Assembly (NCBI GenBank): GCA_046565505.1
Contig: JBKHYJ010000105.1
Coordinates: 124,001-188,000 of the forward strand
Direction: 5' to 3'
Source: JBKHYJ01 sp046565505
Lineage (GTDB): Bacteria; Acidobacteriota; Blastocatellia; UBA7656
Length of the DNA: 64,000 nt
Shown here: positions 35,433-43,566 of the stretch, piece after piece
Layout: each line of letters begins with the position of its first letter
Position numbering within the stretch: the first letter of the stretch is position 1
Notes under the pieces: generated by a model
Databases searched by the model: none
Told to the model about the DNA's origin: nothing
Seen by the model: only the letters and a program-made list of their open reading frames with translations
Program-made: the position numbers and the translations under genes

Positions 35433-36062
35433 TCACCTGAGGTATTCGCGCTCTATATCATCTATCTTGCTCACCCTGCGGCGGTGGCGGTCTTCGGTGA
35501 GTTCGCTTGAAAGCCACGCGCGCACGATCTCGCGCATCAGGCCGACAGGTATCATCTTTCCCCCGAGCGTGAGCACGTTCGCGCCATTATGCTCGCGGCT
35601 GTTGCGGGCAGACGCTTCGTCATAGCACATGCTCGCGCGCACGCCCGGCACTTTATTGGCGACCATGCAAGAGCCTATGCCGGCGCCATCGACGACTATA
35701 CCCAAATCGCAGACGCCGTGCGCGACGGCGCGGGCGACCGCGTGCGCGTAGTCGGGGTAATCCACCGCCTCTGTCGAGTGCGTGCCGAAATCCTGATAAT
35801 CGTGGCCGAGGTCGGCGAGCACCTGCTTGACGTGCTCCTTCATCTCGAACCCCCCGTGGTCCGCGCCGAGCGCGATACGCCTGCGCCGCGCCGCCGCGCG
35901 CCGCCGCACGCGCTCTATCGTCACGCCCCGCTCGCGCGCCAGGTCCGCGGCGAGCGGGGTGATGATCGCGCCTTCATCAACCCTCAGTGTGTCGCCCTCG
36001 GCGGACCCGCGAAGCTCGTGTTCGGTTATGACCTGCTTGCCTCTTTCGTCGATCACGCTCAT
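35433..36062 (-). CDS. rpiB: RpiB/LacA-family sugar-phosphate isomerase with N-terminal extension
   Basis: 209 residues from ATG 36062 (MSVIDERGKQVITEHELRG); the longer TTG-initiated frame to 36107 reads through an intergenic repeat and is rejected. Residues about 62-209 are RpiB-like: ALGADHGGFEMKEHV, DYPDYAHAVARAV, SREHNGANVLTLGG with H158. However, the catalytic cysteine of ribose-5-phosphate isomerase B (C in ICGTGVG) is replaced by D125 in VVDGAGIGSCM, so the acid/base chemistry or substrate may differ. The first 60 residues (EGAIITPLAADLARERGVTIERV) recall short segments seen in bacterial-microcompartment-linked proteins, but no shell gene is nearby. The gene symbol reflects the family only. 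Confidence 0.82.
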   Translation of the reverse strand: MSVIDERGKQVITEHELRGSAEGDTLRVDEGAIITPLAADLARERGVTIERVRRRAAARRRRIALGADHGGFEMKEHVKQVLADLGHDYQDFGTHSTEAVDYPDYAHAVARAVAHGVCDLGIVVDGAGIGSCMVANKVPGVRASMCYDEASARNSREHNGANVLTLGGKMIPVGLMREIVRAWLSSELTEDRHRRRVSKIDDIEREYLR

Positions 36063-36064
36063 AC

Positions 36065-36098
36065 GATTCTGGATTTTAGGTTTTAGGCACTGGATTGT
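36065..36098. repeat. Degenerate GGATT-type heptad repeat, copy 4
   Basis: GATTCTGGATTTTAGGTTTT and following bases lie just upstream of the RpiB-like start. Reading through it creates a spurious N-terminal extension of that gene. Confidence 0.45.
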
Positions 36099-36138
36099 CG
36101 ACCTCAAACGCTAAACCTCGCCCGCCCCGGCTCGGTCG

Positions 36139-36160
36139 GCAATCCGAAACCTGAAATCGG
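36139..36160. repeat. Degenerate GGATT-type heptad repeat, copy 5
   Basis: GGCAATCCGAAACCTGAAAT, nearly the same as the copy at 27346, lies 7 bp upstream of the hpt -35 box. Confidence 0.45.
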
Positions 36161-36166
36161 GCGGCG

Positions 36167-36196
36167 TTGACATCCGGCGACCGTGTTTCGTATAGT
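36167..36196 (+). promoter_or_regulatory. Sigma-70 promoter of hpt
   Basis: TTGACA (36167-36172) and TATAGT (36191-36196) are separated by 18 bp, with 6/6 and 5/6 consensus matches, the best promoter in the window. Start of transcription is expected near 36203, about 40 nt before ATG 36245, which has AGGAG at a good distance. Confidence 0.68.
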
Positions 36197-36244
36197 GCAC
36201 GCTTCACCCAATCAACATAAAAGGTCCAAAATAAGGAGAAGCCG

Positions 36245-36823
36245 ATGAGTGCAGGGGAGCGCGCCTCTTTCGTCAACGACCCTAACCTGAAAGTATTGAT
36301 TGATACCGAGCGGTTGCAAGCGCGGGTGCGCGAGATGGGGCAGCAGATCACGCGCGACTACGCGGGCAAGAACCTTCACCTGCTGGGGGTGCTCAAGGGG
36401 GCATGCGTTTTCCTGTCGGACCTGATGCGGGCCATCGACCTCCCGCTCTCGCTCGATTTCATAGGCATATCCAGCTACGGCGCGGCGACCAAGTCGTCGG
36501 GCGAAGTCAGAATAACCAAGGACCTCGACGTGAGCCTCGCCGGCAAAGACGTCCTGGTCGTCGAAGACATTATAGACACGGGGCTGACGCTCAATTACAT
36601 GATGAACATTTTCCGCTCGCGCGAAGTTAGCTCGCTCGCCATCGCCGCCCTTCTCGATAAGCCCGACCGCCACGAGATACAGATAAACGCCGAATACCTC
36701 GGCTTCACCATCCCTAATCACTTCGTCGTCGGCTATGGGCTGGACGTGGGAGAGCTATACCGAAACCTCCCATTCATCGCCGTCCCCGAAAACCCCGATA
36801 ACCTTCTAAAGAACGGTAAATGA
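36245..36823 (+). CDS. hpt: Hypoxanthine (guanine) phosphoribosyltransferase
   Basis: 192 residues. It converts hypoxanthine or guanine plus PRPP to IMP or GMP. The PRPP-binding motif VLVVEDIIDTGLTLNYMM is exact; LLGVLKGACVFLSDLMRAI and ISSYGAATKSSGEVRI (flexible loop), and VVGYGLDVGELYRNLPFI at the end are diagnostic. A strong promoter lies upstream and AGGAGAAGCCG precedes the ATG. It is followed by purE and purK after a 152-bp gap; functionally it complements the purine nucleoside phosphorylase at 28133. Confidence 0.97.
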   Translation: MSAGERASFVNDPNLKVLIDTERLQARVREMGQQITRDYAGKNLHLLGVLKGACVFLSDLMRAIDLPLSLDFIGISSYGAATKSSGEVRITKDLDVSLAGKDVLVVEDIIDTGLTLNYMMNIFRSREVSSLAIAALLDKPDRHEIQINAEYLGFTIPNHFVVGYGLDVGELYRNLPFIAVPENPDNLLKNGK

Positions 36824-36975
36824 ACTCCGCGACCATGAACGGGTGGCGCAACAGGCCGCCGCCATCGCGAAGCCCGCGCGGCCGGGTGCGGAGTGATGTT
36901 GTACGGCGGGGCCGCGGGTAGTAAGATCGGGATTCAATGGCGGCTCGGCCATTAAATGATCCAGGTGGGTGAAAG

Positions 36976-37470
36976 ATGCAGCCTTTAGTCGGCGTGATAA
37001 TGGGTTCAAAATCGGACTGGGAGACGATGTCTCATGCGGCGCGGACTCTCGAAGACTTAGGCATCCCCTTCGAGGTGCGCGTGGTCTCGGCGCATAGGAC
37101 GCCGGACCTGCTTTTCGAGTATTCCGCCTCGGCCGAGCGGCGCGGGTTAGAAGTCATAATCGCCGGCGCGGGCGGGGCGGCACACCTGCCCGGCATGACC
37201 GCTGCCAAGACCGTACTGCCGGTCCTCGGCGTCCCCGTAGAATCGAAGGCGTTAAAGGGGATTGATTCGCTGCTTTCAATCGTGCAGATGCCGGCGGGGA
37301 TCGCTGTAGGGACGCTGGCTGTCGGGCGGGCGGGCGCGGTGAACGCGGCACTGATGGCGGCGGCGATCTTAGGGGCCGCGCACCCGGAATTCCGCGAGGC
37401 GCTCCGCGCTTACCGCGATACACAGACTCAAGCCGTGCTCGCAGTCGCAGACCCGAGGGAACAGGGATGA
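36976..37470 (+). CDS. purE: N5-carboxyaminoimidazole ribonucleotide mutase
   Basis: 164 residues, class I PurE. It converts N5-CAIR to CAIR in purine synthesis. PLVGVIMGSKSDWETM, VVSAHRTPDLLFEY, IIAGAGGAAHLPGM and SLLSIVQMPAGIAVGTLAVGRAGAVNAAL are the classical active-site stretches, including the catalytic histidine of SAHRTP. The stop overlaps the purK start (ATGA), so the two are translationally coupled. Confidence 0.97.
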   Translation: MQPLVGVIMGSKSDWETMSHAARTLEDLGIPFEVRVVSAHRTPDLLFEYSASAERRGLEVIIAGAGGAAHLPGMTAAKTVLPVLGVPVESKALKGIDSLLSIVQMPAGIAVGTLAVGRAGAVNAALMAAAILGAAHPEFREALRAYRDTQTQAVLAVADPREQG

Positions 37471-38564
37471 TCGTCGGCATTATGGGCGGCGGTCAGTTGG
37501 GGCGTATGCTCGCGCTAGCGGGTTACCCCCTGGGGTTGCGGTTCCGCACACTGGACCTGTCGGCCGAAGCCCCGGCCGGGGATATGACCGAGTTGATGGT
37601 CGCCGACTTCAACGACACGGACGCACTCAAGCGTTTCGCTCATGGGCTTGACGTAGCCACCTATGAATTCGAGAACGTGCCCGTAGATTCGGCGCGCTTC
37701 CTTGAGAGGCGCGTCCGGCTCTACCCGCCTTCGGTCGCTCTCGAAGTGGGCCAGGACAGGCTCGCGGAGAAATCGTTCTTCCAGAAGCTCGGCATACCTA
37801 CCCCGCCATTCGTTAAGGTCGATACCTGGGACGAGCTGAAGGAATCGATCAATAGCATAGGGATCCCGGCGGTCCTCAAGACGCGGCGCTTCGGCTACGA
37901 TGGCAAAGGTCAATTCGTTTTACGGAAGACGGAAGACGCGCCGCTGGCGTGGCAATCGCTGGGCGGAGTGCCCTTGATCTACGAGAGCTTCGTCTCGTTC
38001 GAGCGTGAGGTTTCAATCCTCGCCGTCAGGGGCCGCGCTGGCGAAACGGCTTTCTACCCTGTCGTAGAGAATCACCATAAGGATGGGATACTGCGCCTGT
38101 CCCTGTGTCCGGCTCCGGGAGCCGGTTCCGGGGTTCAGGCCGAGGCGGAAGACTACGCGGGCCGGGCGCTAGAGGCTTTGAATTACGTGGGCGTGCTCGC
38201 GATAGAATTCTTCCAGGATCAGGGTCGCCTGCTGGCGAACGAGATGGCCCCGCGCGTTCATAACTCCGGGCACTGGACGATAGAGGGGGCAAGGACCAGC
38301 CAGTTCGAGAATCACCTCCGGGCCATCGCCGGCCTGCCCCTGGGCTCGACGGCGGCCGAAGGTTACTCGGCGATGGTGAATTTGATAGGCACGATCCCCG
38401 ACCGCCGGGCGATACTGTCGCTGCCTGACTCTCACCTGCACCTGTACGGCAAATCCCCTCGCCCCAACCGCAAGCTCGGCCACGTCACCATCACGGCGCA
38501 AAGCGCCGAGTCGCGCGACGACCAGGTGTCGCGCATGCACGGCCTGTTAGCGGAGCAGATTTAG
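37467..38564 (+). CDS. purK: 5-(carboxyamino)imidazole ribonucleotide synthase
   Basis: 365 residues, ATP-grasp enzyme that carboxylates AIR to N5-CAIR using ATP and bicarbonate, supplying PurE. IVGIMGGGQLGRMLALAGYPLG at the start, TRRFGYDGKGQFVLR, the ATP-grasp YESFVSFEREVSILAVR, VLAIEFFQDQGRLLANEMAPRVHNSGHWT and the closing HLYGKSPRPNRKLGHVT are all family marks. It overlaps purE by 4 nt. A pair of GC-rich hairpins lies just downstream (38589-38620), without a following T-run. Confidence 0.97.
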   Translation: MIVGIMGGGQLGRMLALAGYPLGLRFRTLDLSAEAPAGDMTELMVADFNDTDALKRFAHGLDVATYEFENVPVDSARFLERRVRLYPPSVALEVGQDRLAEKSFFQKLGIPTPPFVKVDTWDELKESINSIGIPAVLKTRRFGYDGKGQFVLRKTEDAPLAWQSLGGVPLIYESFVSFEREVSILAVRGRAGETAFYPVVENHHKDGILRLSLCPAPGAGSGVQAEAEDYAGRALEALNYVGVLAIEFFQDQGRLLANEMAPRVHNSGHWTIEGARTSQFENHLRAIAGLPLGSTAAEGYSAMVNLIGTIPDRRAILSLPDSHLHLYGKSPRPNRKLGHVTITAQSAESRDDQVSRMHGLLAEQI

Positions 38565-38745
38565 ACGCTGTCGGCTGGGGAAATTTTTGCCGCACGCGGC
38601 ATGGCGGCATGGGCCGCCTCACCAGGCGCGCGTACGATGCCGGCTGCCGTGACGCGCGGCTGCATGAAGAAAGCTGCTATAGCGAATGATCAGGATTGAT
38701 GACGGGCGGCGGTCCAGGTCCGCGAAGCTACCGGAGGGTGGTTAT

Positions 38746-39063
38746 TCACTTGCTCGGCTCGGCCACGTCGGCCCGCAAAAACTGGTCCAGCAGTTCGGCG
38801 TATTTCGCGCTGCGGTCGGCTATCTCGTCTTCGGTCTGCTTCAAATCCTTACGCGCCTGGAACAGTTCGTCAGTGAGCTGAAGCGCGGCAAGAATAGCCA
38901 CGCGGAGAGAGTCTACTGTCATGGTTGCGCGGGCGATTTCATTCATCCGCTGGTCAACGTACTCGGCGAGGTCCTGTATGTAACCGGGGTCATGGTCGCT
39001 GCGGAGGTTATAGGTCTGGTTGTAAATCACGACCTTGTAGGATTGGCTCGGGGTGTTGTCCAT
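38746..39063 (-). CDS. zapA: Cell division protein ZapA-like
   Basis: 105 residues. ZapA binds FtsZ and promotes bundling of the Z ring. The opening YKVVIYNQTYNLRSDHDPGYIQDLAEYVDQRMNEIA matches the ZapA globular domain, followed by a long coiled coil (about 65-100, LQLTDELFQARKDLKQTEDEIADRSAKYAELLDQFL). Transcribed after the coiled-coil gene at 39149 (85-nt gap), so the two may form a small division operon. The gap 38565-38745 was checked for 6S RNA, often next to zapA elsewhere, without success. Confidence 0.9.
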   Translation of the reverse strand: MDNTPSQSYKVVIYNQTYNLRSDHDPGYIQDLAEYVDQRMNEIARATMTVDSLRVAILAALQLTDELFQARKDLKQTEDEIADRSAKYAELLDQFLRADVAEPSK

Positions 39064-39148
39064 ACTCTTCAGCGCCTTTGGGAATCAATGAAGAACCGCC
39101 ATGCGCGTAATGCGCTGGAAGGGCGAGCCGTCTCGGGCCCGGCGCACA

Positions 39149-39430
39149 TCACTTCTTAGACGCCTCCGCGGTCTCAAGGTCCAGCACGGCGATGGCGTCA
39201 AGCATCGCCTCGACCTTGAGCTTGATGGTGTCGCGCTCGTTCAGCAGCCGCTCTACCTGCAGTGCGAGCCGCTCTTTCTCGTCGCCTAGCTGGCTCATCT
39301 CGCGGCGCAGGCTCAGCACCTCTCGCTCGAGCGATTCGCGCTCCTGGCGCTCGCGCTTGAACTGCTCTATCGTGCGATAGATTTTATCCTCGAGGTGCGA
39401 GAATTTTTCTAAACCGTAGATTCCGCTCAC
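39149..39430 (-). CDS. Small coiled-coil protein (ZapB-like position)
   Basis: 93 residues beginning at GTG 39430 (MSGIYGLEKFSHLEDKIYRTIEQFKRER). Nearly the whole chain is a heptad coiled coil rich in Glu, Leu and Arg (about 12-85). It lies directly upstream of zapA on the same strand. Size, composition and position suggest a ZapB-like partner, but coiled coils are not diagnostic, so the functional link is inference. Confidence 0.78.
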   Translation of the reverse strand: MSGIYGLEKFSHLEDKIYRTIEQFKRERQERESLEREVLSLRREMSQLGDEKERLALQVERLLNERDTIKLKVEAMLDAIAVLDLETAEASKK

Positions 39431-39608
39431 CGGACCCCTCTTTCAGACCGACGCGCGTCGGCGGTGAAGGCGGAATCACAGGGTTTAAGGGTCGCGCTGC
39501 CCCTTCCGCGTTCATCGCCCGTCGTCCGCCGGTCGTCCTTCATCTAAGATGGAGGTATTCTACACAGGCCCGCTCAATTGTAAAGCCTGATACGCTCCGC
39601 GGCCGGGC

Positions 39609-41348
39609 TCATTTTATTCGGTAGCCCTTCTCTTCGTTATTCAAGATCCAGCCCACCACCTCGCCTATGCGAATCTCTTCGGACCTGTAGGCTTCCATAG
39701 TTATCCCCGCAGAGCCTTGCAGGTGTATATTCTCGGCGGACTCAAGCATGTCGCTGAAGCGTTTTTGCCACAGCTGAATGTTCCGGGGGCGCAGGTCCAC
39801 CCACCCATTGGCGGCCCACACCTCGACGTCGCCATCGTGGACGCAGATGCCCGTGCCCAGGCGGGCCTCCGGCACCTTTATGTGAGGCCCGCGGATCATG
39901 GCGTCGCCGGCCGGCAGAAGTATGGGTATGCCGATGGAGGTTATCGTGTTGCGAAGGTCCTCGTCGTATTCGAGGTATCGCTCGCAGCGGTGCGAGATTT
40001 CTTCGGCGCTTTGCGAAATGATCGCCCTAAGCTTGCCGGGCGGCTTCAAATCCTTAGAGACCTTGTAGAGCAGGTGCGCCTCGAAGAGCAGCTTCGTGAG
40101 TTTGGGCGGCCCCAGCTCGCCGGTCGCCACCGAGTGGGAGTTCGTCTCGTCCTCCAGCCTGCGCAGCGACTCAATGGCCGAAAGCCTCAAGTACCCCGCG
40201 CGGTAACTCGGCTTCATGATCGAGCTGTCGATCGCCGCGATTACGTCGAGCCCCGTGTTGCTCCCCTTGATCTCAAGCACGATGGCGCGGCTGATCTCTT
40301 CGGGCGTCACGAACTCCATCTGATTGATCGAGGTGACGGCCTCGAACTCGCCGCGCGCGAAGAAGCCGTTTTCGCCGGTGTCAACGCCCACCATTTCGAG
40401 CTTCCCGAGGTCCTTGAAATCATTCTCGGGCAGGGACAGTTGGAGGGTGCTGCCTAGCGGCTGCTGCTGGGGTATGAATTTGTGGCGGGTCCTGAGCGGC
40501 TGGACCGTGACTTTTTTATAGCCGATCATGGCCCCGGGCTTGATCTCTTTCACGATGGGGCCGCCGGGGGTCCGCGCCATCAGGAACATCAGCCCCGTCT
40601 GCGCGAAGCCGATTGATGATTTCGACATCAGCTTGGCCGAGGGCTTGTCTTCGCCATGAGTGTAGGGGATGTTAAGGCCCATGCCGCCGGTCCCGGTCGT
40701 GCCGACTTTTATGTAAATGCGCGTTTTATTATCAACCATCGCCTTGTGAAGCATGCGTATGTGGCGTATGAGCTGCGGGATCGATTGAGACACCAGGAGC
40801 ATCTCGATAGACTCCTCCATGGCCTCGCGCCTGGCCTGGAGCGACTCGAAATCATTGCCCATGAGACAGCTCGTAACGAAGTCGAGGTCCTGGCGGACCT
40901 CCTTGCAGCTCGCGTCCACGTCCTGGTAGCTGATGCCGGTGGCGGTATTGATGCAGTCGATGACTACGTCGGGCCTGTGCTCGCGGATCAGGCGTACGAC
41001 TTCGGACCTCTCGTAAGCTTCGAGGAAGGAGCCGAACAGGTCCTCGTACAGGGCGCGGCGGCGCGCGGGGTCCTCGACTAGGGCGGCGCGCTTCTGTTTG
41101 GCGAACTCCGAGCGGACAAAAATGTTCCCCCACTCCGGCACGAAGTCGATCCCGTACTCTTTGAATGGGAAATCCTCGCCGACCTCGCCGGCGAATCTCT
41201 TGATCTCGTCTTCCTCAAGTGCGGCTACGACAATCTTGTCGGGACCAAGCTCACGCGCAATCTGGCGAGTCACCTGCGCGCCGACCAGTCCGGGTGCGCC
41301 CAGAATCAACACCGTCCTATCTAAGGATTGCCGTAGATTCTCCCTCAT
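39609..41348 (-). CDS. Large Rossmann-fold NAD(P)-binding protein, unrecognised family
   Basis: 579 residues. The N-terminus has a dinucleotide-binding fingerprint (VLILGAPGLVGAQVTRQIARE, G-x-x-G-x-x-G, about residues 14-35) followed by alternating strands and helices (KIVVAALEEDEIKRFA; DVVIDCINTATGIS near residue 130). The middle contains KVGTTGTGGMGLNIPYTH, and the C-terminal half has no motif I can name (GDAMIRGPHIKVPEARLGTG, GITMEAYRSEEIRIGEVVGWILNNEEKGYRI). It resembles NAD-dependent epimerase or short-chain dehydrogenase entries only in the first 150 residues, and no Tyr-xxx-Lys is evident. It sits between the division genes and the infC operon with no obvious partner. An intact, cytoplasmic, probably nucleotide-binding enzyme of unknown reaction. 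Confidence 0.85.
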   Translation of the reverse strand: MRENLRQSLDRTVLILGAPGLVGAQVTRQIARELGPDKIVVAALEEDEIKRFAGEVGEDFPFKEYGIDFVPEWGNIFVRSEFAKQKRAALVEDPARRRALYEDLFGSFLEAYERSEVVRLIREHRPDVVIDCINTATGISYQDVDASCKEVRQDLDFVTSCLMGNDFESLQARREAMEESIEMLLVSQSIPQLIRHIRMLHKAMVDNKTRIYIKVGTTGTGGMGLNIPYTHGEDKPSAKLMSKSSIGFAQTGLMFLMARTPGGPIVKEIKPGAMIGYKKVTVQPLRTRHKFIPQQQPLGSTLQLSLPENDFKDLGKLEMVGVDTGENGFFARGEFEAVTSINQMEFVTPEEISRAIVLEIKGSNTGLDVIAAIDSSIMKPSYRAGYLRLSAIESLRRLEDETNSHSVATGELGPPKLTKLLFEAHLLYKVSKDLKPPGKLRAIISQSAEEISHRCERYLEYDEDLRNTITSIGIPILLPAGDAMIRGPHIKVPEARLGTGICVHDGDVEVWAANGWVDLRPRNIQLWQKRFSDMLESAENIHLQGSAGITMEAYRSEEIRIGEVVGWILNNEEKGYRIK

Positions 41349-41628
41349 ACGTTCCTCCGAGTTTTACGTGCAGGTGAATTGTCTCACAAAGCCGGGCGCG
41401 CATGAACACTTTCAAGATTAAGGCAAACAGGGCGAGGCCATCCGGCTTGCCGTGTGCGATGGCGGCGCTCCTTCGCCCGCGCCCCAGGTCGTGTCCGACC
41501 CCCGTATGATCGTGTAAGGTTTCGCGCGAGATGTTTGAGGAATCTAGCATTGTTAACGATGAGCGATGAATTGAAACGCGGGACTCTGGCCCCTCAATTC
41601 ACCGCCCACGGTCCGGCGATCACCCCCG

Positions 41629-42012
41629 TCAGGCGGCGGGAGCCGCCGTGCGATTGGACTCAATGGCCTGCTTGACCCTTCCAGAAATCTCCGTGAAGGA
41701 GGCCGGCTCATGGACGGCCAGGTCGGCGAGGATCTTGCGGTCCAGGTTAATCTCCGCCAACTTCAACCCGTGCATGAACTGGCTGTAGCTGAGCCCGTTG
41801 GCGCGCGCGGCCGCGCCTATGCGGACGATCCACAGCGACCTGAATTCCCGCTTCTTGAGCTTGCGCCCCGTGAAGGCGAAATTGAGCGACCGCTCGACCT
41901 GCTCTTTCGCGTGCCTGTAAAGCTTGCTCTTCGTGCCGCGGTAGCCGCGTGCCAGTTTCAAAATATCTTTTCGTTTATGTAGCCGTTTATTCCCACGTTT
42001 AGCGCGAGGCAT
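41629..42012 (-). CDS. rplT: 50S ribosomal protein L20
   Basis: 127 residues. It binds 23S rRNA during early 50S assembly and often represses its own operon. MPRAKRGNKRLHKRKDILKLARGYRGTKSKLYRHAKEQVERSL and FRSLWIVRIGAAARANGLSYSQFMHGLK are diagnostic. The C-terminal tail is slightly extended. Last gene of infC-rpmI-rplT, with AAGGAGG before the ATG. A strong 18-bp hairpin lies in the 98-nt gap before it (42041-42087). Confidence 0.97.
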   Translation of the reverse strand: MPRAKRGNKRLHKRKDILKLARGYRGTKSKLYRHAKEQVERSLNFAFTGRKLKKREFRSLWIVRIGAAARANGLSYSQFMHGLKLAEINLDRKILADLAVHEPASFTEISGRVKQAIESNRTAAPAA

Positions 42013-42040
42013 AATTCCCTCCTTAATCAGTTGGCAGTAA

Positions 42041-42087
42041 GCGGCGGGCTGTAAAAATTAAGGATCAAGATTTTTACAGCCCGCCGC
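42041..42087. other. Perfect 18-bp hairpin between rpmI and rplT
   Basis: GCGGCGGGCTGTAAAAAT (42041-42058) and its exact complement at 42070-42087 flank an 11-nt loop. GC pairs are at the base and AT pairs near the loop, the reverse of an intrinsic terminator, and no T-run follows on either strand. Position in the rpmI-rplT gap suggests an RNA processing or L20-control element. Confidence 0.6.
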
Positions 42088-42110
42088 ACGCTATTAACTA
42101 TGATTGCCTG

Positions 42111-42314
42111 CTAGCCGCGTCCGTACGGAAGCATCCTCTTGGTCGGCTTCTCGTCGGCTTCCGATACCATAACGTCTATATCGAGGTAGCGTTTCCGCTT
42201 CGTAGACTTGCTGGTCAGTATGTGTCTGGCGTGCGAGTGCCCGCGCTTGACCTTGCCGGTGGCCGTCAGGCGGAAACGTTTTGCTGCTCCCTTGTGCGTT
42301 TTGAGTTTTGGCAT
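42111..42314 (-). CDS. rpmI: 50S ribosomal protein L35
   Basis: 67 residues, the normal size. MPKLKTHKGAAKRFRLTATGKVKRGHSHARHILTSKSTKRKRYL is the classical L35 pattern. AGGAGGAATA precedes ATG 42314; 23 nt after the infC stop. Middle gene of infC-rpmI-rplT. Confidence 0.97.
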   Translation of the reverse strand: MPKLKTHKGAAKRFRLTATGKVKRGHSHARHILTSKSTKRKRYLDIDVMVSEADEKPTKRMLPYGRG

Positions 42315-42337
42315 TATTCCTCCTAAATACTATGAGA

Positions 42338-42892
<555 letters not shown>

Positions 42893-42895
<3 letters not shown>

Positions 42896-42908
42896 GGTCT
42901 ATCCTCCT
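42893..42908 (-). promoter_or_regulatory. infC Shine-Dalgarno and rare ATC start
   Basis: Minus-strand AGGAGG (42908-42903), a 7-nt spacer and ATC (42895-42893), in frame with infC. No ATG, GTG or TTG in that frame lies at a suitable distance from this Shine-Dalgarno. Confidence 0.72.
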
Positions 42909-43566
42909 AAACCGGCGGCGCCGATTTAATAATCAAAGCAGGTTTGACGTGCCTCATTGAGAACAATGAGCGTCAGTGCCGCAACCAGATGATGAACATC
43001 TAACGGCCGAGTCGCACGACGCCGGGCGCTTGTGCCGGGCGCCCCCGAAAAAGAGCCCTCGGTCATGAGTGGGGGAGCCCATTACTGTTCGCATCGCTGA
43101 CTGGCGCTGTGCCTTCTACCACTATGGTCGGATCTTACGTCAGCGCCTCTGGCGTCCGCGGCCTCTTTTCGCCGCGCCGTTAAGCTTTCGCCAAAGGGCT
43201 TATGGGGCTGACGTAAAATAACGATTCGCCGCTCTCAAAAGAAAGCTTGCGATGGCAGGCGCGGGCGGATTTGAGCTGCGGCCCGCCGCCTTGTCAAAAC
43301 CCAAGTCGGAATAGTAACAAACGGTATAGAGCAAGCGCAAGTTGTAATCAATGCTTTAGATGTCGTGATCGCGCCGGGGGCGTGAGTAACGCAGACAGAT
43401 TACACCCTGCCGGCAATCCGATTCAGGGCCGGGCTAGCATTAGAATGACGACGAAAGGTGTCGCGTATCGTGAGAGTATGGCTATGCACGCAAAGGAATC
43501 AAAGGCAGGCGCGGGCGGGCAGTCTCCCACGGTAGTCCAGGCACTATGATGGTCTTATAATTCTCA
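42909..43566. other. Gene-free region upstream of infC
   Basis: About 660 bp with no convincing coding frame. It holds the infC leader on the minus strand, a possible three-way-junction RNA (43135-43216), a GGGCGC...GCGCCC hairpin near 43024-43046 and a CATTG/CAATG stem near 42955. Checked for tRNA, RNase P RNA, tmRNA and SRP RNA landmarks; none recognised. Confidence 0.5.
43135..43216 (-). ncRNA. Possible structured RNA, three-way junction
   Basis: TTACGTCAGC (43135-43144) pairs exactly with GCTGACGTAA (43207-43216). The enclosed sequence folds into two further hairpins: 43151-43178 (GGC...GCGGC with GCCGC...GCC) and about 43182-43201 (AAGC-TTT with AAA-GG-GCTT). The outer stem plus two arms suggests a folded RNA about 240 nt upstream of infC. 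Strand and function are unproven. Confidence 0.4.

Noticed and set aside
38565..38745. 6S RNA gene beside zapA
   Set aside because: Only two short GC-rich hairpins are present; no long hairpin with a central bubble as in 6S RNA was found.
43000..43185. Possible integron attC site (ATCTAAC near 43000 and GTTAAGC at 43179) near the integrase relic
   Set aside because: The two core-like heptamers are about 180 bp apart, longer than known attC sites, and the sequence between them is not a continuous imperfect palindrome.
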